DNA of 64,000 nucleotides from Herpetosiphon giganteus (GTDB taxonomy: Bacteria; Chloroflexota; Chloroflexia; Chloroflexales; Herpetosiphonaceae), in contig NZ_JAFBCZ010000002.1 of assembly GCF_016907925.1 (NCBI RefSeq), forward strand, positions 124,001 through 188,000, given 5' to 3'. This document shows, one piece after another, positions 55,687-63,509 of this stretch. The notes beneath the pieces are model-generated. The model did not search any database and had not been told where the DNA came from. It worked only from the letters and a program-made list of their open reading frames with translations. The position numbers and the translations under genes were made by a program. Within the stretch, counting starts at the first letter, position 1, and each line of letters opens with the position of its first letter.

Positions 55687-56748
55687 CTACTTTTTGCGAA
55701 ACAGAAAAATATACTCGTGCTTGAAGATATAGAAGCCGCCAACCAAGGCTCGGTAGCGCCACAGCTCTTTTTGATGGCGCTTGCCAGTCGTTTCTTCAAA
55801 GTTTTTGACGATGATGCTTTTGAGTTGAAAGCCTTGTTGCTGCACCACTTCCATCGTGCGAAAACCGAGCGCAACCCACTCGCCATGCATATATTTATCG
55901 CCGATAATTACTGCGAGATGGCGACCACGTTGCAGCACAGGCACGACTCGCGCAACCGCCGCCGCCATTTGGGCCAGAAAATCATCGACCGAGGGCGCGT
56001 TGGATAAATCGCGCTCATCATCGCTGAAATTGATAATATCGAAATAGGGCGGGTGCATAATTGCTAGCTGCACATGGCGCTGACCATAATCAGCTAAAAG
56101 CGCTTGCCAATTGATTGTGGTGCAATCGCCATGCACCGAACGGGCGATAATTGCCGCTGGATTTGGCTCGCGCTCAACTGCTTGGTTGGCGTATTCAACC
56201 ATATGTTCTTGCAATTCGACCCCAAGCACATTGCGCCCAAGCCGCTGACCTTCGATCAGCGTCGTGCCTGAGCCAGCAAAGGTATCAAGCACCCAATCGC
56301 CTTGTTTGGTATAACGCCGCATCAATTGATTGGGAATTTGCGGCACAAAATTGCCCCAATAGCCTGCCGAATGCACGCCTGAGCCATCGCGGCGATCGAT
56401 CATCCACAAGCTATCGGTGTTAATATCGTCGTATTCCTTCCACCGATTGAGATTAATATCGTTGATGGCGGTGGTGCGAACTGTGGCAATGCTGCGGCTC
56501 AAGCGATCGATGTAGTAATGGGCGCGTTCGAGCGTCTGGGCATCGCTAATTTGTTGCAATTCACCCAGCAAATAATCATACTCATAGGCCACACTTTCGG
56601 CCTGATCAGCAACACCATCAGCATAATCAGCGAGGTGGGTCGTGGTGGCAAGAATACTAGCGCGGAGTGCGACGAGGGCTGTGAGATCACGCCAACCAGC
56701 CAAAAGATTGAGCAAACGCGGTTTGCGAAACCAAAGCAACCGATCCAT
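55687..56748 (-). CDS. Orphan DNA methyltransferase (N4/N6 methylase type)
   Basis: A 353-residue SAM-dependent DNA methyltransferase. The SAM motif DTFAGSGTTLIEGQRLG is near residue 155 and the catalytic motif IMHPPYFDI near 220, so the order is SAM site then catalytic site. VKNFEE and the C-terminal YRALVGGFYIFKHEYIFLFRK are typical of this HPPY group. There is no restriction enzyme next to it, so it is an orphan or regulatory methylase; base specificity cannot be read. ATG 56748 is preferred to the in-frame codon at 56793, which lies inside a terminator-like hairpin. Confidence 0.85.
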   Translation of the reverse strand: MDRLLWFRKPRLLNLLAGWRDLTALVALRASILATTTHLADYADGVADQAESVAYEYDYLLGELQQISDAQTLERAHYYIDRLSRSIATVRTTAINDINLNRWKEYDDINTDSLWMIDRRDGSGVHSAGYWGNFVPQIPNQLMRRYTKQGDWVLDTFAGSGTTLIEGQRLGRNVLGVELQEHMVEYANQAVEREPNPAAIIARSVHGDCTTINWQALLADYGQRHVQLAIMHPPYFDIINFSDDERDLSNAPSVDDFLAQMAAAVARVVPVLQRGRHLAVIIGDKYMHGEWVALGFRTMEVVQQQGFQLKSIIVKNFEETTGKRHQKELWRYRALVGGFYIFKHEYIFLFRKK

Positions 56749-56775
56749 GCAATCACCCATGAACAATTCACAAAC

Positions 56776-56802
56776 GGGGTTGGTCTTGTACAAACCAACC
56801 CC
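56776..56802 (-). terminator. Hairpin between the M32 peptidase and methyltransferase genes
   Basis: A perfect 9-bp stem (GGGGTTGGT / ACCAACCCC) with a 9-base loop, followed on the minus strand by GTTTGTG. It lies 30 bases after the peptidase stop, upstream of the methyltransferase start. Confidence 0.6.
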
Positions 56803-56831
56803 GACAACGGTTTCCTGTGTGGAATGCTATT

Positions 56832-58337
56832 TTACAACGAATAGAGTTCGCCGTATTTGGTGCGCAAATAGCGGATGTATGGCTCGATGCTGAGGTCTTG
56901 GCCAGTTACTTTGCGGATCAAGGTTGGAACGCTGTATTTGCGGCCATGCACATACATATTGGCTTTCAACCAATTGTGCAGGTTGGCAAATTGGCCTTGG
57001 CTAATTTCGGTTGGCACATTTGGATTGGCCTTTACAGCGGCATCGAAAATTTGCGCGCTGAGAATGTTGCCCAAGGTGTAACCTTGGAACGAGCCACCGA
57101 TAATCCCACCATACCAGTGTACATCTTGCAGCACGCCATCACGATCATCTGGCGCAGTAATGCCCAAATCGCTGCGGTAGCGTTCGTGCCAGGCTTCGGG
57201 CAAATCGCGAATTGCCAATTTGCCTTCGAGCAAGGCCAATTCCAAATCGAAGCGAATCATGACGTGCAAGTTGTAGGTCACTTCATCGGAATCGGTGCGC
57301 ACCAACGAGCGTTGCACTTTGTTGATTGCGCGATAGAAGGTTTCGAGATCGACGTTGCCAAGTTGGGTTGGGAAGGCAGCTTGGGCCTTGGGATAGGCGT
57401 ATTGCCAGAAGGCGCGACTACGACCAACCACATTTTCCCACAAACGCGATTGCGATTCGTGCGTACCAGCCGATGCGCCGCTCGCCAATGGCGTGTTTTC
57501 ATAGGCTGGGTTTACGCCCAACTCATAGACCGCGTGGCCAGTTTCGTGAATCGTGCTGAACAAGCCATCGCTCAGGTCGTTGTCACGGAAACGGGTGGTA
57601 ATCCGCACGTCGCCAATCGAGAACTTGGTCATAAATGGGTGATGAGTTTTATCTTGGCGGCCACGTTCGAAATCGTAGCCAATTTCGCGGATCAAGCTCT
57701 CGCCAAAAGCCAATTGCTCGGCTTCGGGATAGTGTTGGAGCAAGCAGCTATCGTCGGCGGCTGGTTGCTCGGTGATGGTTTTGACCAAGGGCACGAGTTG
57801 TTCGCGCAAGGGGCCAAAAATCTCGCGAATTTTGGCGACGGTCATGCCTTGGTCTGCCAAATCGATTAATGGATCGGCGATGTGCTCGCTTGGGCCGAAG
57901 AACTCGGCATAGCGGCGGCTGAGATCCAAGGTTTTTTCGAGCAACGGCGCAACTGCTGCGAAGTCGTTATTGGGGCGGGCTTGAGTCCAAGCGGTATAGG
58001 TTTTGGCGATGTGCGAATACAATTCGGCGATAAACTCGCTTGGCACACGCACCGCTTGGTCGTAATCGCGCTTGGTGACCAGCACTAAAGCTGCATCATC
58101 CGACTCGGGATCTTGTTGTTCGGCCCAAGGCACGAGTTTATCGAGCAAGCGCCCAACCTCGGCTGAGGTCGCATGTTCGTGGGCCAAACGGCTCAGCGTT
58201 GCCATTTGGCGACCGCGAGCTTCGGCTCCACCATTGGGCATATAGGTGCTTTGATCCCAATTTAACACAGCGCCAGCATACGCTAAATCTTGCGCAACCC
58301 CAATTTTTTCCTTCAAATCAGCCAATTGTTCTTGCAT
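56832..58337 (-). CDS. M32 family metallocarboxypeptidase
   Basis: A 501-residue cytoplasmic zinc carboxypeptidase of the Taq/M32 type, releasing C-terminal residues with broad specificity. The zinc motif HETGHAVYE lies near residue 265, with a GTHESQSRLWEN motif downstream. The N-terminal LNWDQSTYMPNGGAEARGRQ is also characteristic. Length is normal. AGGAG before the ATG supports the start. A hairpin follows the stop. A divergent repeat-rich region precedes it. Confidence 0.95.
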   Translation of the reverse strand: MQEQLADLKEKIGVAQDLAYAGAVLNWDQSTYMPNGGAEARGRQMATLSRLAHEHATSAEVGRLLDKLVPWAEQQDPESDDAALVLVTKRDYDQAVRVPSEFIAELYSHIAKTYTAWTQARPNNDFAAVAPLLEKTLDLSRRYAEFFGPSEHIADPLIDLADQGMTVAKIREIFGPLREQLVPLVKTITEQPAADDSCLLQHYPEAEQLAFGESLIREIGYDFERGRQDKTHHPFMTKFSIGDVRITTRFRDNDLSDGLFSTIHETGHAVYELGVNPAYENTPLASGASAGTHESQSRLWENVVGRSRAFWQYAYPKAQAAFPTQLGNVDLETFYRAINKVQRSLVRTDSDEVTYNLHVMIRFDLELALLEGKLAIRDLPEAWHERYRSDLGITAPDDRDGVLQDVHWYGGIIGGSFQGYTLGNILSAQIFDAAVKANPNVPTEISQGQFANLHNWLKANMYVHGRKYSVPTLIRKVTGQDLSIEPYIRYLRTKYGELYSL

Positions 58338-58497
58338 TCTGTTCTCCTACACATGTGGCACGCTTGTGCAACGATGCACACCCGCCTTGTCATTATAATT
58401 CAATTCATGGCCAATCGGCGAGCCAGAATATGTATTCTGATGGTGTAGAATGCTAGCCAATAACTGTACTGGTACATGCGGTTAACCACTGCTTGAT

Positions 58498-58627
58498 CCC
58501 CTCACCCCAACCCCGCTCCCGTGCGCGGGCGAGGGGCTTTAATCGTGCGGTTCTGTCGCGATGCGTGATACAAAACGACGGCTCCACTCGCCTGCGTTCA
58601 GTGGGAGAGGGGGTTGGGGGGTGAGGG
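58498..58627. repeat. GC-rich dispersed element, copy 7
   Basis: A complete copy with several substitutions (CCCGCTCCCGTGCGCGGGCGAGGGGCTTT), in the 574-bp gap between the divergent M32 gene and the small membrane protein gene. Confidence 0.88.
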
Positions 58628-58861
58628 AAGATGATTGCCAATCCAATGGATCAATACACATAGCTGCATGGCAAAAGCACTGGTGTGCGGGCAAAATGCC
58701 TTTGTTTGCACTGCAAGGCCAAACGTGCTGATGGGCCAAATGTATGAGTAGCTCTGGTACTATCTGGGGGAGCGAATCCAACCCCTTTGCGTGGCATATA
58801 TCCCTAGGTAACCCATAAATAAAGTCCTATAGTCCTGTTATTTCTAGTTGCACGAACTGAC
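58628..58861. other. Intergenic stretch without recognised features
   Basis: About 230 bp between repeat copy 7 and the dyad at 58862. I see no gene, RNA or clear promoter here; the same holds for 58338-58497. Confidence 0.5.
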
Positions 58862-58878
58862 TGAGTATGTCATACTCA
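58862..58878. promoter_or_regulatory. Perfect 17-bp dyad upstream of the STAS operon
   Basis: TGAGTATG-T-CATACTCA, a perfect inverted repeat with one central base, 33 bp before ATG 58912. It looks like a repressor or activator site. Confidence 0.55.
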
Positions 58879-58911
58879 CGAATAACCATTTTTCCCAACG
58901 GGTTTTTCACT

Positions 58912-59118
58912 ATGCAACGATCATTACCATCTGCGAAACAGCTTGGTTTGGCTGCCTTGGCAACGTTGATTTTAGGAATCGGCTTGCTATATGCAGGAGC
59001 CTTAACCATTGCACCATTAGCTTTGCTCAGTTTTGTCGTGCTATCAATTGTGGCAATGGTATCCCTCACCGCCCACGACATAGAAGATACCATTCTAAAG
59101 AAAGGGCGTTCAGAATGA
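58912..59118 (+). CDS. Small two-helix membrane protein
   Basis: A 68-residue protein with two hydrophobic helices (LGLAALATLILGIGLLYAGAL and PLALLSFVVLSIVAMVSL) and a charged C-terminus. It is not recognised. Its stop overlaps the next ATG (ATGA), so it is translationally coupled to the STAS protein and may be its membrane partner. ATG 58867 is also in frame but lies inside the dyad, so 58912 is preferred. Confidence 0.68.
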   Translation: MQRSLPSAKQLGLAALATLILGIGLLYAGALTIAPLALLSFVVLSIVAMVSLTAHDIEDTILKKGRSE

Positions 59119-60188
59119 GTTTACTTCCCGCCGCCATTGACGACAATGAGTTATCGCCTGCGCGCAAATCCCTGCTTGATCGGATTCATTTGGTTTGGAT
59201 CTTTGTCAATGGTTCGACCGCACTGAGCCTCTTCTTTCTGTTTCTGTTCAATTTCTTTAGTGGCAACGATGCTTGGATTCAAATGCTGATCCTCTCGATT
59301 TCATCGATTGGTTCGACCGGAATTTTGTGGTATACCAATCACAAGCCGGTGCAGTGGCGTTTGTGGGCGGCCTTAATTAGCTCAATGGTTGCCTTAATCG
59401 AAATTGCGCTCTTCTTCCAAAATGGCTATTTGATTGCAATTTCGGTCACCAGTGTGGTGAGTATTTATGCGGTTACTGCTGATCGCCACGAATTAATTAC
59501 TTGGTCAGCAGTCATTGGCGTGGTCTTTACGATTGTTTTTGCGATTTTGAATGGCGTGCAACAAACTCCGCCAGAATGGCTGAATAACCTGCACCTGAAT
59601 TTGGTTATTTCGAAAGTGCTGGTGCCAGCCTTTATTGGTGGCGGGATTGTGATGATTGCGCTGTTGTTGCTTGGTTTGAGCAATACCTTGCGACAATCGT
59701 TGAACGAGGCCAATGAGCGCCGCCGGATTGCTGAAGAATCGCAAGCAGCGCAGGCTAAAACCTTAGCCCAAGTTGAGCGCCAAGCTGCTGAGCAAGCCCG
59801 CTTGCTTGAATTGGTGCGCGACCTCGAAACGCCGGTTATTCCGGTGCTTGATGGGGTTTTGGTGCTGCCAATCGTTGGTCACCTCGAAAGCAAACGCCTC
59901 GAAAATCTCACCGATTTGTTGTTGAATCGGGTTGCTCAAGAGCGAGCGCATACCGTCTTGCTCGATATTACCGCCGTTTCGGTGGTTGATACCGCTACTG
60001 CACAACACCTGATTCAGTTGGCGCGGGCAATTCGCTTGCTTGGCGCTGAATGTGTGATTACTGGGATTCGCGCTCATGTTGCGAGCACCTTGGTGGCGCT
60101 TGGCATCACGTGGGAAGGCCTGCGCACCGCTGGCTCGTTGCGCGATGGCATTGCCAAAATTATCGCCGAAAAGAATATTGCAATTTAG
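59115..60188 (+). CDS. Membrane STAS-domain protein (RsbR-like C-terminus)
   Basis: A 357-residue protein. The first ~190 residues hold about five or six helices (from LVWIFVNGSTALSLFFLFLF). A short coiled coil (LNEANERRRIAEESQAAQ to LLELVRDLE) leads to a C-terminal STAS domain (PVIPVLDGVLVLPIVGHLES, LDITAVSVVDTATAQHLIQLA). In RsbR-type proteins the Thr/Ser near the VDTATA motif is phosphorylated in stress signalling. No RsbT-type kinase is adjacent. The ATG overlaps the stop of the small upstream gene. Confidence 0.85.
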   Translation: MSLLPAAIDDNELSPARKSLLDRIHLVWIFVNGSTALSLFFLFLFNFFSGNDAWIQMLILSISSIGSTGILWYTNHKPVQWRLWAALISSMVALIEIALFFQNGYLIAISVTSVVSIYAVTADRHELITWSAVIGVVFTIVFAILNGVQQTPPEWLNNLHLNLVISKVLVPAFIGGGIVMIALLLLGLSNTLRQSLNEANERRRIAEESQAAQAKTLAQVERQAAEQARLLELVRDLETPVIPVLDGVLVLPIVGHLESKRLENLTDLLLNRVAQERAHTVLLDITAVSVVDTATAQHLIQLARAIRLLGAECVITGIRAHVASTLVALGITWEGLRTAGSLRDGIAKIIAEKNIAI

Positions 60189-60190
60189 GA

Positions 60191-61333
60191 ATGTGGCTTG
60201 TGGTTTTTGATGATACAGATTTAACCCCCAACCAGATTGAAATGGCTCGCCGCGCTGCGGCGGGTCATTTTATTGATCTGACCAGTAGCAATCCAACCCA
60301 GCAAGGTTTGCTTTTTCCGCCTGAGGTGTTGCAGCAAGCGGCCCAACGCTATTGGGCGCAACGGCGCTACGAGCCAAATCCACGCGGTTTGGAGCCAGCT
60401 CGCCAAGCAATTCTCAACTATTATCAGCAACGCACCCCAGCCTTGGCGCTGACGCTTGATGATATTTTTATTACTGCCAGCACCAGTGAAGCCTATAGCT
60501 TGTTGTTTTCGCTGCTCACCGCGCCAGGCGATAATATTCTTGGCCCGAATGTGACCTACCCATTGTTTGAATATTTGGCCGATTTGCATCACGTTGAGCT
60601 GCGAACTTACGAGCTTGATCCTGCCAACGATTGGGCGCTTGATCAGGCTTCGTTGCTAGCGGCAGCAGATGAGCGCACGCGCGCAATTTTGCTGATTTCG
60701 CCACACAATCCAACGGGTGCGATTATTAGCGAGCCAATTGCAGCATTGCAACAGCTTGGCATTCCGTTGATCTGCGATGAAGTATTTGCGCCATTTGCGT
60801 TGGCTAAGCCTACCGTGCCACCCTTGGGTGTGCTGCACCCAGATGTACCAGTATTTCACCTGAACGGGATTTCGAAGCTCTTGGCCTTGCCCGACCTCAA
60901 GTTGGGCTGGATTGCGCTGAACCAAGCGGCACAGCGCTATGCAGAGCGCTTAGAATTGATCAACGATACCTTTCTGAGTTGTAGCACGCTGATTCAGACC
61001 ATGCTGCCGGATTTATTGCAGGTAGCGCCAGCGTTTATTGCCCAGATGCTGGAGCGTGTGCGCAGCAATATTGATTATGCGCGGCAACACTTGGCAGCCC
61101 ATCCGCGTTTGATTTGGAGCGAGCCAGCTGGTGGCTATTATCTATTTCTCCAAGTGCGTGATGAATATGACGATGAAGCCTTGGTTGTGCGCTTAATCGA
61201 GCAAGGCGTGTTGGTGCATCCTGGCTTCTTTTTCGATTGGAATGATGATTGTCGGATTATGCTTTCGGCCTTGACTGAGCCGAATCAATGGCGCGCTGGG
61301 ATTCAAAAACTTGCTCAGAACCTTACAATTTGA
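60191..61333 (+). CDS. PLP-dependent class I/II aminotransferase
   Basis: A 380-residue fold-type I aminotransferase. The substrate-side SSNPTQQGL, the SPHNPTGA motif and the PLP lysine in NGISKLLALPDLKLGW (Lys about residue 228) are visible. The C-terminal GGYYLFLQV is also typical. The amino-acid substrate is not determined by sequence. ATG 60191 is two bases after the STAS stop and has a weak site. The stop codon overlaps the -35 box of the tRNA/tuf promoter. Confidence 0.87.
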   Translation: MWLVVFDDTDLTPNQIEMARRAAAGHFIDLTSSNPTQQGLLFPPEVLQQAAQRYWAQRRYEPNPRGLEPARQAILNYYQQRTPALALTLDDIFITASTSEAYSLLFSLLTAPGDNILGPNVTYPLFEYLADLHHVELRTYELDPANDWALDQASLLAAADERTRAILLISPHNPTGAIISEPIAALQQLGIPLICDEVFAPFALAKPTVPPLGVLHPDVPVFHLNGISKLLALPDLKLGWIALNQAAQRYAERLELINDTFLSCSTLIQTMLPDLLQVAPAFIAQMLERVRSNIDYARQHLAAHPRLIWSEPAGGYYLFLQVRDEYDDEALVVRLIEQGVLVHPGFFFDWNDDCRIMLSALTEPNQWRAGIQKLAQNLTI

Positions 61334-61358
61334 CAAGCAATCAATCTTCGGCTATAAT
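61330..61358 (+). promoter_or_regulatory. Consensus sigma-70 promoter of the tRNA-tuf cluster
   Basis: TTGACA (61330-61335), exactly 17 bp, TATAAT (61353-61358). All twelve bases match consensus. The aminotransferase stop TGA is inside the -35 box. Confidence 0.92.
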
Positions 61359-61397
61359 CACCCGCGCTGCCAGAAAATGGCAGGTTTACAAAAAAGT

Positions 61398-61482
61398 GGG
61401 TAGGTACCAGAGCGGTCAAATGGGGCGGACTGTAAATCCGCTGGCTTCGCCTACGGGGGTTCGAATCCCTCCCTGCCCACCA
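61398..61482 (+). tRNA. tRNA-Tyr (GTA), CCA encoded
   Basis: An 85-base class II tRNA. The acceptor GGGTAGG pairs with CCTGCCC and the discriminator A is followed by encoded CCA. The anticodon stem GCGGA/TCCGC encloses CTGTAAA (anticodon GTA), and a long variable arm is present, as required for tRNA-Tyr. Confidence 0.93.
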
Positions 61483-61508
61483 ACTTGTTTTCCATGTCAA
61501 AGACAAAT

Positions 61509-61584
61509 GCCCTTGTAGCTCAGTTGGTAGAGCACACCCTTGGTAAGGGTGAGGTCACGGATTCGAGTTCCGTCAAGGGCTCCA
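61509..61584 (+). tRNA. tRNA-Thr (GGT), CCA encoded
   Basis: A 76-base tRNA. The acceptor GCCCTTG pairs with CAAGGGC, followed by T and CCA. The anticodon loop has TTGGTAA (anticodon GGT). D arm AGCTCAGTTGGTAGAGC and T loop TTCGAGT are intact. Confidence 0.95.
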
Positions 61585-61595
61585 TACCTATGCTG

Positions 61596-61629
61596 GAAAA
61601 CGATCCGACACTTTGTGCGGGTCGTTTTC
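61596..61629 (+). terminator. Hairpin between tRNA-Thr and tuf
   Basis: A 12-bp stem (GAAAACGATCCG / CGGGTCGTTTTC, one G-T pair) with a 10-base loop, ending in TTTTC. It may be a partial terminator or an RNA-processing signal that separates tRNAs from the mRNA. Confidence 0.6.
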
Positions 61630-61679
61630 ATTGAAACTTACAAAACCCCATTTTGGGATTGTAGGAGGACAAACACTCA

Positions 61680-62882
61680 ATGGCTAAGCAAAAGTTCGAG
61701 CGGAACAAGCCCCACATCAACATTGGGACGATCGGCCACGTTGACCACGGCAAGACGACCTTGACCGCTGCCATCACCAAAACCATGGCACTTCGTGGTC
61801 GCGCTGAATTCCGCGCTTTCGATCAAATCGACAACGCTCCAGAAGAACGCGCACGTGGGATTACGATTTCGATTTCGCACGTTGAGTACGAAACCGAAAA
61901 TCGCCACTATGCCCACGTCGACTGCCCAGGCCACGCCGACTATATCAAAAACATGATTACCGGCGCTGCCCAAATGGACGGTGCGATCTTGGTGGTGTCG
62001 GCACCCGACGGCCCGATGCCCCAAACCCGCGAACACATCCTCTTGGCTGGCCAAGTTGAAGTGCCCGCGATGGTCGTCTTCTTGAACAAAGTCGACATGA
62101 TGGACGACCCTGAGTTGCTCGAACTGGTCGAAATGGAATTGCGCGAGTTGCTGACCAAATACGGCTTCCCGGGCGACGAAATTCCGATCGTGCGTGGCTC
62201 AGCCAAAGGCGCATTGGATAGCGCATCAACCGATGCGAGCCAACCAGAGTATCAATCGATCCAAGAATTGATGCAAGCGGTTGACGACTATATCCCAACG
62301 CCAGAACGCGCCATCGACAAACCATTCTTGATGCCGATCGAAGACGTGTTCTCGATCAAAGGCCGCGGTACCGTGGTAACCGGTCGGATCGAACGCGGGA
62401 TCGTCAAAGTTGGCGATACGATTGAAATCATCGGGATGGGACCAGACGTACGCACCACTGCCGTCACCGGCGTGGAAATGTTCAAGAAGTTGCTGGACGA
62501 AGGTCGCGCCGGCGACAACGTGGGGGCACTCTTGCGCGGGATTGAACGGACGGACGTGGAACGCGGTCAAGTCTTGGCAAAACCAGGCTCGATCAAGCCC
62601 CACACCAAGTTCAAAGCCGAAGTGTACGTGTTGAAGAAAGAAGAAGGTGGCCGCCACAGCCCATTCTTCAGTGGCTATCGCCCACAGTTTTACGTGCGGA
62701 CGACGGACGTGACGGGTGCGATTGGCTTGCCCGAAGGCGTGGAAATGGTGATGCCAGGCGACAACATCCAAATGACGGTGGAGTTGATCGTTCCGGTTGC
62801 TATCGAACAAGGCTTGAAATTTGCGATTCGTGAAGGTGGCCGCACCGTGGGTGCTGGTATCGTGACCGAAATCATCGCATAA
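61680..62882 (+). CDS. tuf: Translation elongation factor Tu
   Basis: A 400-residue GTPase that delivers aminoacyl-tRNA to the ribosome. G1 [10 protein letters not shown]3 DCPGHADY, G4 NKVD and G5 SAKGAL are intact. Domains II and III follow ([13 protein letters not shown], then [16 protein letters not shown]). The switch I region ([13 protein letters not shown]) matches the family. GGAGG precedes the ATG. It follows two tRNAs and precedes rpmG, secE and nusG, the common cluster layout. Confidence 0.98.
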   Translation: MAKQKFERNKPHINIGTIGHVDHGKTTLTAAITKTMALRGRAEFRAFDQIDNAPEERARGITISISHVEYETENRHYAHVDCPGHADYIKNMITGAAQMDGAILVVSAPDGPMPQTREHILLAGQVEVPAMVVFLNKVDMMDDPELLELVEMELRELLTKYGFPGDEIPIVRGSAKGALDSASTDASQPEYQSIQELMQAVDDYIPTPERAIDKPFLMPIEDVFSIKGRGTVVTGRIERGIVKVGDTIEIIGMGPDVRTTAVTGVEMFKKLLDEGRAGDNVGALLRGIERTDVERGQVLAKPGSIKPHTKFKAEVYVLKKEEGGRHSPFFSGYRPQFYVRTTDVTGAIGLPEGVEMVMPGDNIQMTVELIVPVAIEQGLKFAIREGGRTVGAGIVTEIIA

Positions 62883-62900
62883 GCTAATGCTTTGAAAAAG

Positions 62901-62941
62901 CACAAACGCGATCAGCCGCTTGGTCTGGTCGCGTTTGTGCC
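62901..62941 (+). other. Strong hairpin between tuf and rpmG
   Basis: A perfect 12-bp stem (GCACAAACGCGA / TCGCGTTTGTGC) with a 17-base loop and no T run. It could attenuate transcription or stabilise the tuf mRNA end. Confidence 0.65.
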
Positions 62942-63035
62942 TCAACCTGCGTCAGCAGCAGGCTAAGCATAACAAGACGGGGGCAACCCCGCATTATTAT
63001 GTTTGGCACTGATTCACATCTACAGAGGTTTTATC

Positions 63036-63200
63036 ATGGCAAAGAAAGAAAACCGAATTGTGATCACCTTGGCTTGTACCGAGTGTGGCGATCGCAATTA
63101 CACAACGACCAAGAATCGCAAAAACGACACAAATCGTTTAGAATTGATGAAGTACTGCCCACGTTTGCGCAAACGCACCTTGCACCGCGAAACGAAGTAG
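63036..63200 (+). CDS. rpmG: Ribosomal protein L33
   Basis: A 54-residue 50S protein with [22 protein letters not shown] and a C-terminal KRTLHRETK. The first zinc pair CxxC is intact; the second site reads YCPRL, so only one of its two cysteines is present and zinc binding may be weak or absent. GAGG eight bases before the ATG supports the start. It lies between tuf and secE. Confidence 0.93.
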   Translation: MAKKENRIVITLACTECGDRNYTTTKNRKNDTNRLELMKYCPRLRKRTLHRETK

Positions 63201-63269
63201 TACCAGAAATTGCGCAAACGCGGTCGCGCCTAGCGCCCCGCAGCATTTCTATTTCATCAGGAGGTTGTG

Positions 63270-63485
63270 GTGGCCGTGGCAACAGAAGACAAAGAAGATT
63301 ACAAACCGAATCCAATCGCCCAATTTTTCCGCGATGCGTTTTCGGAAATGCGCAAGGTCGTTTGGCCAAGCCGCGAGGAAACTCAACGCTTGACGCTAGT
63401 CGTGATTGGCATTTCGTTGTTGGTCGGGTCGATTCTAGCAGTCTTCGACTTGCTATTTGAAACGCTGGTGCGGATCATCCAATAA
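63270..63485 (+). CDS. secE: Preprotein translocase subunit SecE
   Basis: A 71-residue SecE, the small clamp subunit of the SecYEG channel. The conserved FFRDAFSEMRKVVWPSREET is followed by one membrane helix (LTLVVIGISLLVGSILAVFDLLF). GTG 63270 has AGGAGG five bases upstream; GTG 63267 is too close. It lies directly before nusG. Confidence 0.92.
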   Translation: MAVATEDKEDYKPNPIAQFFRDAFSEMRKVVWPSREETQRLTLVVIGISLLVGSILAVFDLLFETLVRIIQ

Positions 63486-63509
63486 ATACCGCCAAATGCG
63501 AGGCTCAGT

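Noticed and set aside
56817-57869. A 350-codon open frame on the plus strand
   Set aside because: It is antisense to the M32 carboxypeptidase, whose HExxH motif and full length are intact, and it has no recognisable domain or ribosome binding site.
58640-58861. Possible riboswitch before the STAS operon
   Set aside because: No known riboswitch core could be recognised; only the dyad at 58862 stands out.
62226-62945. A 239-codon minus-strand frame
   Set aside because: It lies opposite tuf; the His/Phe-rich translation is typical of an antisense frame of a codon-biased gene.
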